23,628 nucleotides of DNA from a virus: positions 1 to 23,628 of the IMG/VR virus record IMGVR_UViG_3300028650_000016, one strand, 5' to 3'. The notes under the pieces were generated by a model. That model worked only from the letters and a program-made list of their open reading frames with translations, was not told the origin of the DNA and ran no database searches. Within the stretch, counting starts at the first letter, position 1; each line of letters starts with the position of its first letter. Positions 1 through 7,579 of this stretch are shown one piece after another. Made by a program: the position numbers and the translations under genes.

Positions 1-1
1 C

Positions 2-118
2 GAATGGAATGGTCAAGACTTCAAGCTCGTCCCGTTTCGCAAGGGGTTCGGCCAGTATGGATACGTCGAGGCCTATGGCGAAGAAACCAAGCTCCCGCTG
101 CTGGAGGCTACCCCATGA
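2..118 (+). CDS. C-terminal end of a connector-region phage protein (partial)
   Basis: Only the last 38 codons are inside the window, read from position 2 to a TGA at 116-118. The peptide ends in GEETKLPLLEATP. The frame is chosen because its stop overlaps the next start as ATGA at 115-118, the tight coupling used throughout this operon, and because a Shine-Dalgarno GGAGG (103-107) for the next gene lies inside it. In related myoviruses the slot just before the neck terminator holds a small head-tail connector or tail-completion protein, but too little sequence is present to name it. The alternative long reading from position 4 in another frame is rejected, since it would merely extend the next gene upstream without a ribosome binding site. 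Confidence 0.65.
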   Translation, partial: EWNGQDFKLVPFRKGFGQYGYVEAYGEETKLPLLEATP

Positions 119-633
119 CGGGTGAACCCCTTGATCCGGTATACGTCGCGGTAATGTTGCTAATTCGCGACTTGCTTGTTCACCCTGAAGAATTTATCAA
201 GGCAGGCCGCCAGAACTTCGACAGAAAGCAGTTCGAGCAACCCTACATTGTAGTGGACTCATTAGCTGGTGACGTGCCACTGTCAAGCTCTGAGAGCTTC
301 GACGGTGACGCCGAAGAAATGACCTATTCCGAATACGTCTCGCGACCTATCGTCATTGACTTCTATGGGTACGGGGCATCGAAGAGAGTCAGAAATTTCA
401 GGCTGCTCGCTCGCTCGCAAAAGTCTCAGGATCTTCAGGTGGGCCTTGGCATCACGCTCTGGCACCCAACAACGGCGACCGATGTGAAGGCGCTGACTGG
501 CCAGCAATATGGCGAGCGCATGCAACTACAATGCCAAGTACACTACAGTCCTTCGGTAGTTGTTGATATACTGCGTATCGACACCGCACAACTTCGCATA
601 ATCGGCGAACGAGGTTTGATCTATGAGCAATAA
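115..633 (+). CDS. Phage neck/tail terminator protein (LIC_12616-like family)
   Basis: A 172-residue protein starting MTGEPLDPVYVAVMLLIRDLL. The order (just before a DUF3383 sheath), the size, an N-terminal amphipathic helix and a central region rich in beta strands fit the phage neck terminator family called LIC_12616 or gp12-like. These proteins cap the tail tube and sheath where they meet the head connector. The start at 115 is chosen because GGAGG (103-107) lies 7 bases upstream and the ATG overlaps the previous stop as ATGA. An in-frame ATG at position 4 has no such support. The 3' end overlaps the sheath start by 11 bases, which suggests translational coupling. The family assignment rests on context and general resemblance, not on a catalytic motif. 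Confidence 0.75.
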   Translation: MTGEPLDPVYVAVMLLIRDLLVHPEEFIKAGRQNFDRKQFEQPYIVVDSLAGDVPLSSSESFDGDAEEMTYSEYVSRPIVIDFYGYGASKRVRNFRLLARSQKSQDLQVGLGITLWHPTTATDVKALTGQQYGERMQLQCQVHYSPSVVVDILRIDTAQLRIIGERGLIYEQ

Positions 634-2128
634 CAACGCAAGCATCGCTAACGTGATCAACGTCGCGCTGATTCCCGAGGGGCAGCAGGCGCAGCGCGAC
701 AACATGAACGTGATCGCCATCCTGACCAGTGAGCTAGGCGTGATCACCAGCGAAGAACGATTCCGCATCTACAAGGACTCCGCAGCCGTCGAAGCTGACT
801 GGGGAACCGCATCGATCGTTACTCGATACGCGCAGACTGTATTTGGCACCACTCCAAACGCCATTAACTTCGGCGGCTCCCTAGTGATCGGCCTGCATCG
901 CGCTGCTGCTGAAACCGTTCCGGCAACCGCCGCGACCCTGGTCAGCACTCAGTTTGTCGAAGCGACTCTGATCTCTCAGCTCCAGACCATCGCCGATGGT
1001 AGCTTCAATATCAACGTTGACGGCGTGACCGTTAACGCTACGGCGCTCAACTTCAGTACGGTCTTCAGCCTGGACGGTGTTGCGGCGGTGCTTGATACCG
1101 CCATCGCTGGCGCAACCGTTTCGCACAATAACGGTTATTTCACGATCACCAGCTCTACCACTGGTATTACCAGCCTGCTGACCTTCATGACTCCAGGCGC
1201 TACCGGGACTTTCATCGGTGATTTGCTGACCCTGAGCCAGGGCAGTGGTGGCACCCTGACCCAGGGCAAGGCATCTTCTGTTCTGCCAATCGAAACTAAG
1301 GTCGCATCCCTGTCCGCCTTGAAGTCGAAAATCAACTTCAAGGGTGGCGTATTTACTGACCTGTTGACTGATGCCGAGGTTCCGCTTGTGGCCGCATGGT
1401 CCAAGGCTAACCAGACCATCATTTACAACGTGTTCAGCGGATCGACTTACCTGGCGCTGTCTCCGGCCAACCCGGTTTGGGCGGTCAAGCTGGCGAGTCA
1501 ATCGTCTTTCCGCTGCCTGTACAGCAAGTCGGGCAATCGCTTGCTGGCAGCCACCTACATGGCGCGTACTCACACCGTGAACTTCAATGCTGAGAACTCG
1601 GCAATCACGATGAACCTGAAAACCCTCAACGTTCCTGCCGAGGGCTATGAGCAAACCGAGATCAACGCGGCCAAGCGCGTCGGCCTGGACCTGTACATTT
1701 CAATCAAGGATACCCCGGTAGTCTTGACCAGCGGCGCGAATGATTTTGTCGATAACGTGTACAACATCTATGCGTACATTGATGCGATTCAGACCGACAA
1801 CTTCAATGTGCTGAAAGCCACTGGCACAAAGCTTGCACAAATCACTCGCGACGTAAACCGGCTGGTTGCATCATGCGAAAAGACATCGCGCGGATTTGCT
1901 CGTGCTGGTGTGTTTGCCCCTGGTGCCTGGTCGAGCCCTGACAGCTTCGGCAACCTTGCGACCTTCAATCGCAACATCGAGCAGTTCGGGTTTTATGTTC
2001 TGGCCGGATTGCTGCGAGATCAACCGCAATCTGGTCGCGCTGACCGTAAATCACCGCCGCTACAGATCGCGGTCAAGAATGCCGGTGCAATTCACAGCGC
2101 CGACATCATCATTAACTTCAACCTGTAA
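623..2128 (+). CDS. Contractile tail sheath protein (DUF3383 family)
   Basis: A 501-residue protein with the DUF3383 layout. The N-terminus (ANVINVALIPEGQQAQRDN) is followed by a segment resembling FRIYKDSAAVEADWG, a variable beta-rich insertion at about residues 85-210 that is probably surface exposed, and a conserved C-terminal half ending in IAVKNAGAIHSADIIINFNL. DUF3383 proteins form the contractile sheath around the tail tube in many myoviruses. The family's usual length is 350-500, so this member is full length. A GAGG at 611-614 stands 8 bases before the ATG, and the gene overlaps the neck terminator by 11 bases. The tube gene follows 11 bases downstream with its own AGGGG ribosome site. 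Together the two genes establish that the virion has a contractile tail. Confidence 0.92.
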   Translation: MSNNNASIANVINVALIPEGQQAQRDNMNVIAILTSELGVITSEERFRIYKDSAAVEADWGTASIVTRYAQTVFGTTPNAINFGGSLVIGLHRAAAETVPATAATLVSTQFVEATLISQLQTIADGSFNINVDGVTVNATALNFSTVFSLDGVAAVLDTAIAGATVSHNNGYFTITSSTTGITSLLTFMTPGATGTFIGDLLTLSQGSGGTLTQGKASSVLPIETKVASLSALKSKINFKGGVFTDLLTDAEVPLVAAWSKANQTIIYNVFSGSTYLALSPANPVWAVKLASQSSFRCLYSKSGNRLLAATYMARTHTVNFNAENSAITMNLKTLNVPAEGYEQTEINAAKRVGLDLYISIKDTPVVLTSGANDFVDNVYNIYAYIDAIQTDNFNVLKATGTKLAQITRDVNRLVASCEKTSRGFARAGVFAPGAWSSPDSFGNLATFNRNIEQFGFYVLAGLLRDQPQSGRADRKSPPLQIAVKNAGAIHSADIIINFNL

Positions 2129-2139
2129 GGGGCTGAAAC

Positions 2140-2571
2140 ATGAGCGTAATTACTCTACAGGCTGACGCTACCACGCTGATCCTGAACGACCAATCGATCA
2201 CCAGCTTCGGCGAGGGCGACTATCTGACGTTGACCCCCGTCAATGCAGCGAGCGCACACGTCAACTCCGCTGGTGGCGGCGTGACCATCAGCGAGCGATT
2301 CGACAAGGATGTGCATGACCTGGTTGTTCGCGTCCAGAAGTACAGCCCAGACGATGTATTCCTTCAGGGCCTGCTTAACGGTGAAAGCGTGACCGTGCTG
2401 ATTGGCTCACTGAAAGAGTCGTACGTCGCTGACGGCTCTGCCGGTGTCGAGAGCTGGACCCTTGAGGCCGGGAGCATCACCACTCAGCCAACCCAAACCA
2501 AGAGCAATACCGACGGGAACGCGCTGATGGAATACACCGCACGCTTCCGCACTGCCAAACGGAGCCTGTAA
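2140..2571 (+). CDS. Tail tube protein (DUF3277 family)
   Basis: A 143-residue protein with the DUF3277 tube signature: an N-terminal segment (ATTLILNDQSITSFGEGDYL), then GGVTISERFDKDVHDLVVRVQKYS, then the segment SPDDVFLQGLLNGESV. These proteins polymerise into the inner tube through which DNA passes and share the beta-barrel fold of phage tube and type VI Hcp proteins. The position directly after the sheath and before the chaperones is the standard order. A Shine-Dalgarno AGGGG sits at the end of the sheath gene, and the chaperone ATG follows the stop by 3 bases. The length is normal for the family. Confidence 0.9.
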   Translation: MSVITLQADATTLILNDQSITSFGEGDYLTLTPVNAASAHVNSAGGGVTISERFDKDVHDLVVRVQKYSPDDVFLQGLLNGESVTVLIGSLKESYVADGSAGVESWTLEAGSITTQPTQTKSNTDGNALMEYTARFRTAKRSL

Positions 2572-2574
2572 CCC

Positions 2575-2991
2575 ATGACCCCACAAGAACAACGCGAAGC
2601 TGCCATGGCTCAGATTCGCGCCGTCCATGAAGATGGTGAAGCCGAGATCAATGGCCGCACCTACAAGTTCCACAAGATGCAGCACATCGAGCGCCGCAAG
2701 GTGTTTGCGTTCTATACGTCGGTACAGCAGCAGCTTCACGTGCAGAACTTCGCATTCCTCGACACGGCGGCATTCGCCCAGGTTGAGGATGTGATGTGGA
2801 AGAACATCACCTTCGATGGCTCCGCGATCAGCAAGCTCCGCGATCACTGGGAAGAGTTCCCCGAGGACTATATCAATCTGGTGGCCACCACTATGGGGGT
2901 CATGTCGTACCCTTTTTTGCGCGCCGCAGGTATCGCCTCAGCATCCCAAGGCGAAAAGAGTCAGATGACTACATCCTTGAAACCAATGTAA
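2575..2991 (+). CDS. Tail assembly chaperone, short form (gpG-like)
   Basis: A 138-residue protein (MTPQEQREAAMAQIRAVHED...) located between tube and tape measure, where tailed phages encode the chaperones that hold the tape measure during tail assembly. The central part (NGRTYKFHKMQHIERRKVFA) resembles tail-assembly chaperone domains of myoviruses. The last 23 or so residues, after the slippery site at 2910-2919, look less conserved than the overlapping -1 frame and are expected only in the unshifted product. The family is known for producing two proteins in unequal amounts from one start. It is not incorporated in the finished virion in well-studied cases such as lambda gpG and gpGT; this is established knowledge, not something seen here. 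Confidence 0.82.
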   Translation: MTPQEQREAAMAQIRAVHEDGEAEINGRTYKFHKMQHIERRKVFAFYTSVQQQLHVQNFAFLDTAAFAQVEDVMWKNITFDGSAISKLRDHWEEFPEDYINLVATTMGVMSYPFLRAAGIASASQGEKSQMTTSLKPM

Positions 2992-3161
2992 GCGGCGAGC
3001 GCATGGCTATGTTCGCCCTATCAAAGGCCGGGTTTGGAAGCCTGGCCGAGATAGAACAGTGGGATACCGATCAGTTCCTTGACGCCATAGAGTTCGAGCA
3101 AATCAGCGCTGACATCCAGGCGCACAAGATGGGGACGCTTCCAAATGGCCGTAGTAAATGA
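2575..3161 (+). CDS. Tail assembly chaperone, -1 frameshifted long form (gpGT-like)
   Basis: Reading from 2575, a -1 slip on the T run at 2913-2918 joins the short chaperone to a second frame that ends at TGA 3159-3161. With the slip on T TTT TTG (2913-2919) the product has about 115 + 80 = 195 residues. Two canonical heptamers overlap in the correct frame: C CCT TTT (2910-2916) and T TTT TTG (2913-2919). The second frame encodes a protein-like sequence (SGERMAMFALSKAGFGSLAE and onward) that has no start codon or ribosome site of its own near the site, and it ends inside the tape measure start (17-base overlap). This is the standard arrangement in lambda, P2, Mu and many others. The efficiency of slippage cannot be seen. 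Confidence 0.8.
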
Positions 3162-4677
3162 GCTGGTCACAAAATTCAGCTTCTTGGGCGATCTATCGCC
3201 GCAGGAGACGTTTAACTCAAATCTGAAGCTATCTATTCTTGGGCTTGCTGGGCTAGGGACGGCTCTAGCTGCATCGGCTGGCGGCCTGTTTGCCTTTGTT
3301 ACAGCAGGGACCGAGGCCGCTGACCAGCTCACTGATCTAAGCGCTGAAACCGGCGTCACCGTTGAGTCGCTCCAGGAGCTTGGCTTTGCTGCTGAGCTAT
3401 CTGGCTCCAGTGCCGAGCAGATGCAATCTAGCCTGGCCGGACTGTCCAAGGTGGCGGGTGATGCCGCTCGGGATCTGGGGCGCGGCAAAAAGGCTTTTGA
3501 CGAGCTGGGGATCAGCGTCAAAGACTCGAACGGCAACGTGAAAACCGCTGACGTTCTTTTTGGTGAGCTGGGTACAAAGTTTCGCGATCTTGGAACGGAC
3601 ACGGCAAAGCAAAAGTCGATTATCGCCTCGCTTGGCCTGGACCCTTCGACGCTTCAGTTGCTCAACTCCACCAGCGAAGAGGTGGGCGCCCTTGTCGAGC
3701 AGTCACGCGCGCTTGGCATCGTCACGACCGAGCAGGCCGAGGCCGCGGCAAAGCTTCAGGATTCCCTGGCCATCGCCAAGTTCGGCGTTAGCGCACTTCG
3801 GCAACAGGTGGCAATCGGCCTGGCGCCAGCCATAACTGATATCACCGATCGATTCATTGGATTCCTTGAGGCGAACCATGAGCTGATTGAAGCCGGTCTA
3901 AAGTATTTGGGCGAGATAATCATCTCGGTCGCAGGCTTCCTTGAGCGCATGGCGCCCATCGTTCTAACCTTGGCTGCAGCTTTTGGCGTTGCGTACCTTG
4001 CAACTGGTGGGTTTGCTACGGTGATGGCGTTTGTCCTATCGCCCGTGGTGCTGATCACCGCCGCAATCGTTGCGCTACTGCTCATCGTTGACGACCTGAT
4101 CACCGCATTCCAGGGCGGTCAATCGGTCATTGCCGACTTCTTTATGGAGTTCCTCGGTGTCGATATCGTGCCAATCTTGCGCGGCGTGGTCGATGCTTTC
4201 ATGAGCATGGTTGATGCGGTGATAGCGCTGATTGGCAAGCTGTGGGATGCCTGGAAGCAATTCACTACTGGCATTGTTCAGCTGTTCTTGGGCGACTGGG
4301 ATAACGCTCTTGCCTCGCTGCTGGGGGCGTTCAATACGCTGGGTGAGGCAATCAAGTCCGTATTCGTCGGCGTCTTCGACTTCCTGTCGAACGCCATGGG
4401 GCAGGTGTTTGACGCCATCAAGTCGGCAGCCGGCTCACTTCTTCCTGACTGGGCAGTAAACCTGCTGAGCGATGACTCAGCGGCCGCACAGCTCGGGCCG
4501 AACGATGCCATGGCTATCGGTGGCGGGAACACGACCAGCACGAATAGCAGCATTGAGCAGCAGGTGCAGATCAACGTGAACAGCAATGATCCAAAGGCAG
4601 CTGGCGCGGCGGTAAATGACGCCCTGCAAGATCAGCTCAAGACCGCGAAAACTCAGGTTAACAGGGGTGGACGATGA
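3145..4677 (+). CDS. Tail tape measure protein
   Basis: A 510-residue protein, the largest of the tail cluster apart from nothing else of similar character. It begins MAVVNELVTKFSFLGDLSPQ and continues with long alpha-helical and Ala/Leu-rich stretches. Strong hydrophobic segments lie at about residues 28-55 and 250-320 (for example SPVVLITAAIVALLLIVDDL), typical of tape measures, which can insert in the host inner membrane during DNA entry. The N-terminal half contains the EAADQLTDLSAETGVTVESL region common in tape measure domains. At roughly 1.5 angstrom per residue it predicts a short tail of the order of 75 nm; this is inference. The start overlaps the frameshifted chaperone by 17 bases and the stop overlaps the next ATG as ATGA. 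Confidence 0.88.
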   Translation: MAVVNELVTKFSFLGDLSPQETFNSNLKLSILGLAGLGTALAASAGGLFAFVTAGTEAADQLTDLSAETGVTVESLQELGFAAELSGSSAEQMQSSLAGLSKVAGDAARDLGRGKKAFDELGISVKDSNGNVKTADVLFGELGTKFRDLGTDTAKQKSIIASLGLDPSTLQLLNSTSEEVGALVEQSRALGIVTTEQAEAAAKLQDSLAIAKFGVSALRQQVAIGLAPAITDITDRFIGFLEANHELIEAGLKYLGEIIISVAGFLERMAPIVLTLAAAFGVAYLATGGFATVMAFVLSPVVLITAAIVALLLIVDDLITAFQGGQSVIADFFMEFLGVDIVPILRGVVDAFMSMVDAVIALIGKLWDAWKQFTTGIVQLFLGDWDNALASLLGAFNTLGEAIKSVFVGVFDFLSNAMGQVFDAIKSAAGSLLPDWAVNLLSDDSAAAQLGPNDAMAIGGGNTTSTNSSIEQQVQINVNSNDPKAAGAAVNDALQDQLKTAKTQVNRGGR

Positions 4678-5447
4678 GCATTGAGCGGCTAAAGGCTGGC
4701 GAGGACCAGTCACTATCGGGCTCGTCGCTGGAGCAAATCGGCATCGGGGGCTTCACGGCCTTCGCTCGGGTCAGTGACTCGACGGCGTACACCACTCAGG
4801 CGCCAACGTCTGTCGTCGAGGATGGCAGCTATATTGGCGATCACCTGATCAACGAGCCGATAAAGCTAACTATCAGCGGCGACGTAGCCGATGTGTTCAT
4901 CCCGTCGGCTAGGCCGAGCAAGTCGGAATCTCGTTTGCCGACTGTAGGTGTCGTGAACTCGCTAAAGCCTGGACGTACCGCATCTCAGCTCCAGGCCGTG
5001 GCGCGCATCGTCGATTCTGCTGCGGATGCCAGGCGCAAGATCAATGAGCGGATTGCAGGCGGCAGCAATATCGCTGCCGTGACTGGCAACAACTCGGGCG
5101 GCAAGTCGTATCAAGAGCAGTTCATCGATTTTATTGAGTCGGTCCACTATGGGAAACAGCTGATCGCAATCAGCATGCCGTTCCGAAAGCAAGACAACAT
5201 GGCCATAACCAGCGTGACGATCACTCGCGACAACCAGCGTAACGCCCTGACGTTCTCGCTGACTGCGCAAAAGTTCAGGATCGCCAAGACCTTGTTTTCT
5301 AGCGTATCGCAGTTCTACCGCAAGCCAGCACCAGCCGTGAAGAGTCAGACGGCTGGAGTGGCTGACAAGGGCGCGCAATCGCCGACGTCGGGCGCGGGTA
5401 CTACCAAGAAACAAAAGTCGCTGCTAACTGCGATCACCGGGAGATAG
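4674..5447 (+). CDS. Dit-like baseplate hub/tail protein
   Basis: A 257-residue protein directly after the tape measure. Residues about 15-95 (GFTAFARVSDSTAYTTQAPT, then EDGSYIGDHLINEPIKLTIS) match the N-terminal Dit-like domain of phage tail proteins, which forms a ring linking tube and baseplate. A second part around residues 145-215 (SYQEQFIDFIESVHYGKQLI ... ITSVTITRDNQRNALTFSLT) is the usual continuation. The C-terminus from about residue 222 is Ser/Thr/Gly/Lys-rich and probably disordered. In better-studied phages this slot can carry a LysM domain, but I see no clear LysM here. The ATG overlaps the tape measure stop by 4 bases, and the next gene starts 2 bases after the stop. Confidence 0.78.
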   Translation: MSIERLKAGEDQSLSGSSLEQIGIGGFTAFARVSDSTAYTTQAPTSVVEDGSYIGDHLINEPIKLTISGDVADVFIPSARPSKSESRLPTVGVVNSLKPGRTASQLQAVARIVDSAADARRKINERIAGGSNIAAVTGNNSGGKSYQEQFIDFIESVHYGKQLIAISMPFRKQDNMAITSVTITRDNQRNALTFSLTAQKFRIAKTLFSSVSQFYRKPAPAVKSQTAGVADKGAQSPTSGAGTTKKQKSLLTAITGR

Positions 5448-5449
5448 TC

Positions 5450-5791
5450 GTGGCAATTGAAATAATTAATATCACCGACGAGCCAGGTCAGCGTCACACG
5501 CTGCTTGAGGGGAATGAAGAGATCACGCTGACCCTCAACTTCTATGAGGTGACGGAGACGTGGACATTCGACGTTGCCTGGCGCGGCGTGAAAAAGAATG
5601 GGTTCATGATCAGCCTCGGGTGCCTGCATATCCAGGCGCTGAACTGGCCATTCGACTTCTTTTGCGTGACGACCGATGGTAGCGGACTGGCGCCGTTCCG
5701 CCTGGGCGACTTCAGCGAAGACAGATGCGAGCTGTATTTCGTGACCGCCGAAGAGATGATCGAGCGTCGAGGCCTTGAAGTTCCTACTTGA
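5450..5791 (+). CDS. Small baseplate plug protein (Pam3 gp18-like)
   Basis: A 113-residue, beta-rich protein (ITLTLNFYEVTETWTFDVAW, then VKKNGFMISLGCLHIQAL). The pattern of an early hydrophobic strand, a Trp-rich strand and a turn before a region ending FRLGDFSEDRCELYFVTAEE resembles the baseplate plug family typified by cyanophage Pam3 gp18. It also fits the slot after the Dit-like protein and before the hub. The start is GTG, 2 bases after the previous stop. The stop TGA (5789-5791) is part of the TTGACA of the promoter at 5788. In related phages the hub gene follows at once; here a four-gene cassette intervenes, and the structural order resumes at 7580. Confidence 0.7.
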   Translation: MAIEIINITDEPGQRHTLLEGNEEITLTLNFYEVTETWTFDVAWRGVKKNGFMISLGCLHIQALNWPFDFFCVTTDGSGLAPFRLGDFSEDRCELYFVTAEEMIERRGLEVPT

Positions 5792-5817
5792 CATAATAGT
5801 TATTTGTGGCGATTATT
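5788..5817 (+). promoter_or_regulatory. Sigma70-like promoter with operator, driving the inserted cassette
   Basis: TTGACA (5788-5793) and GATTAT (5811-5816) are separated by 17 bases. The spacer carries ATAATAGTTAT (5793-5803), an inverted repeat ATAA-N3-TTAT that is identical to the site at 15260-15270. The 19-base element spanning it, CAAATAANNNTTATGTCAA on the minus strand, recurs at 22024-22042. TGGCGATTATT (5807-5817) recurs at 21475-21485. Transcription would start near 5824, about 30 bases before the ATG at 5855. The -35 element overlaps the stop of the plug gene. No comparable promoter is visible inside the neighbouring tail genes. Confidence 0.72.
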
Positions 5818-5854
5818 CGCTGGCGCAATGAAGCGCAATGACAGGGGAGCAATC

Positions 5855-6109
5855 ATGGGTGACAATGAAGAGTGCCTGAAAGAATATCTTGAAGGCGTCG
5901 AGGCGCAGCAGTCGGCATTTTTTTCAGTAACTCTGCGCGACTACTTTGCGGCCAAGGCGATGCAGGCCGGGCTTGCATGCCTACAGGAACCATCTACGGC
6001 CGCAAGCATCTGTGAGCAAGCGCGAGGCTTAGGAATAAAGGTTGAGCAGATGTTTGCGGCCGATTCTTACAAGGTCGCCGACGCCATGCTTGCGGAGCGT
6101 GCGAAATGA
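5855..6109 (+). CDS. Small early-type phage protein, function unknown
   Basis: An 84-residue soluble protein. The central segment FSVTLRDYFAAKAMQAGLAC and the C-terminal YKVADAMLAERAK match a type of small hypothetical protein common in early regions of temperate and lytic phages of Gram-negative hosts; no function is established. The ATG at 5855 is chosen because AGGGGAG (5843-5849) precedes it with good spacing. Earlier in-frame starts from 5804 lie inside the promoter and upstream of the expected transcript start. The stop overlaps the next ATG as ATGA. It is the first gene of a cassette that has nothing structural about it although it sits between baseplate genes. Confidence 0.8.
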   Translation: MGDNEECLKEYLEGVEAQQSAFFSVTLRDYFAAKAMQAGLACLQEPSTAASICEQARGLGIKVEQMFAADSYKVADAMLAERAK

Positions 6110-6411
6110 GCAAGCATACGCCCGGGCCTTGGATTTGGAATCCTGAAGACGACGAATGTCTTATAGGGAAAGGCGGCGCGCACGTTATGACTCTAGGCGA
6201 TTGCTATCCAAATGGTGGTGGTCCTAGCGAGCACGACGCTAACATAATCGCCGCCGCGCCTGATCTGCTTGAGTCACTGGAAAGCCTGCTTGATATGGGC
6301 TCGGTATTCATCTCGGCAATCGAAGCGAATGACTGTTACTCCGTCGATTTTGAAGAGTGGGCAGTAAAGGCGCGCGCAGCCATCGCCAAAGCAAAAGGAC
6401 AAACAAAATGA
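6106..6411 (+). CDS. Small conserved phage protein (HTPGPW ... IAAAPDLLE type)
   Basis: A 101-residue protein with two recognisable landmarks: KHTPGPWIW at residues 3-11 and DANIIAAAPDLLESLESLLD at about residues 45-64. Proteins with this pair of motifs are widespread in phage early regions and prophages and have no assigned function. Acidic composition and a helical C-terminus (EEWAVKARAAIAKAK) suggest a small soluble protein. It is coupled to its neighbours by ATGA overlaps at both ends. Its presence supports the reading of 5855-7576 as a transplanted block of early genes, because this family is not part of virions. Confidence 0.82.
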   Translation: MSKHTPGPWIWNPEDDECLIGKGGAHVMTLGDCYPNGGGPSEHDANIIAAAPDLLESLESLLDMGSVFISAIEANDCYSVDFEEWAVKARAAIAKAKGQTK

Positions 6412-6935
6412 CCTACATCAAACAAACCCTGACCGCCGACGAATCAATCATCGCCGAGGCCAAAATATCCAAATGGTCGCTGTTTCACATCTACTGCGCC
6501 GCGACGATCTTCGGTGTGACAATCATCTGCCTGCCGATCAGCGCCGCACTGCTGCTGTACGCCTACCTCAAGATCAAGTCCACTGAGATGGCCGTGACCA
6601 GCAAGCGGGTCGTGTACAAGTCGGGCGTGATCATGCGTAACACGGCAGAGATCCGACTTGGCAAGGTTGAGTCCGTATCGGTGCGCCAGGGCTTCCTTGG
6701 GCGCATGTTTGGATATGGTGACGTGGTGATCTCTGGTACTGGGGGAAATGGCGCTGTAATGAAGGGGGTTATTGATCCGCTGGCGTTTCGTGCGAGGGTT
6801 GATGCTGCATGCGACCCGACAATTCAGGCGGTAATTGATATCCAGTGCGCAAAAGGCGAAGGGCTTGATCGCCAAATCAACGCCATGGCTGAGCGCATGT
6901 CTCGCGATGTCGGCAAGCAAGGCGGTGCGGCATGA
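6408..6935 (+). CDS. Membrane-anchored bacterial PH-domain protein (YdbS/bPH_2-like)
   Basis: A 175-residue protein. Residues about 25-50 (FHIYCAATIFGVTIICLPIS then AALLLYAYL) form one long or two short membrane spans. Next comes a segment typical of bacterial PH domains: EMAVTSKRVVYKSGVIMR, then TAEIRLGKVESVSVRQGFLG, then RMFGYGDVVISGTGG. This is the bPH_2 pattern found in YdbS-like membrane proteins, where the domain lies at the cytoplasmic face. The C-terminal 45 residues are polar and helical. The ATG at 6408 overlaps the previous stop as ATGA and follows AAAGGA. A membrane protein among early-type genes inside a tail operon could be a lysogenic-conversion or superinfection-exclusion factor; this role is inference only. 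Confidence 0.82.
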   Translation: MTYIKQTLTADESIIAEAKISKWSLFHIYCAATIFGVTIICLPISAALLLYAYLKIKSTEMAVTSKRVVYKSGVIMRNTAEIRLGKVESVSVRQGFLGRMFGYGDVVISGTGGNGAVMKGVIDPLAFRARVDAACDPTIQAVIDIQCAKGEGLDRQINAMAERMSRDVGKQGGAA

Positions 6936-7576
6936 AGCTTGTTGATATTCTGGCGCGGGAATTGAAGGTTTGGCCTGAAGGCGTGACGAATCTGAAACAG
7001 TCATTCGGCGGCATGATCTTTTATCTCGACGCATCTAGTCAGCTGGTTATATTGGATCGAGCCGATATCGCTCAGGACTGGCGAGAAGCCAAAGTCACCT
7101 TTGCCCAATGGCAAGCTGCAGTCGATGCGCTGAAGGATGAGCAAATGACCTACAGCTATGAAAACGTGAGCATTAATGCTCCGTACATTTCGCTTGGTGA
7201 GCAATCCGTGATCCCTGAATGCAAAATCATTCAGTCGGCCTGGACCGGCGAAGGCCTGCCGCCAGTTGGGACGGTATGCGAATACCTTGAGGATGGTAAC
7301 GGAGACTGGGAGCAGGTCAGGATTGTGGCGATTGATCAGCATCTTGGTTATTCATTTGCCGTGTATAGCAGCGATAATGGCTATAGTGGTAATCGTCGCG
7401 CCGAGTTATTCCGCCCAATACGTACGCCCGAGCAGATCGCGGCGGAAGAGCGAGCGATAGCGGTCGAGCAGATGGTCGCAGACATTCGATCACTGATTGT
7501 TGGACCGGATGACTTTAGTAAGTGCGGCATCCTTTATGATGCCGGATACCGTAAACTCGAAATTACGGAGGAATAA
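6932..7576 (+). CDS. Conserved phage protein of unknown function
   Basis: A 214-residue protein resembling a modular family often seen in phage early regions. The N-terminus has the pattern WPEGVTNLKQSFGGMIFYLD, then a WQAAVDALKDEQ segment, then GEGLPPVGTVCEYLEDGNGD followed by a small beta-rich module, and finally FRPIRTPEQIAAEERAIAVE with a helical tail. Such proteins are built from short repeated modules and have no known function. The start overlaps the previous stop as ATGA. The stop is 3 bases from the hub gene, and its last codons supply the GGAGGA ribosome site for that gene (7567-7573), so the junction back to the tail operon is seamless. Confidence 0.78.
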   Translation: MKLVDILARELKVWPEGVTNLKQSFGGMIFYLDASSQLVILDRADIAQDWREAKVTFAQWQAAVDALKDEQMTYSYENVSINAPYISLGEQSVIPECKIIQSAWTGEGLPPVGTVCEYLEDGNGDWEQVRIVAIDQHLGYSFAVYSSDNGYSGNRRAELFRPIRTPEQIAAEERAIAVEQMVADIRSLIVGPDDFSKCGILYDAGYRKLEITEE

Positions 7577-7579
7577 CCC

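Noticed and set aside
4-633. Reading the neck terminator from position 4
   Set aside because: The upstream part is out of frame with a better-looking C-terminal peptide (2-118), and only ATG 115 has a ribosome site and ATGA overlap.
881-1654. Open frame of 257 codons on the minus strand inside the sheath gene
   Set aside because: It is antisense to a full-length DUF3383 sheath and is Arg/Gln-rich like most shadow frames.
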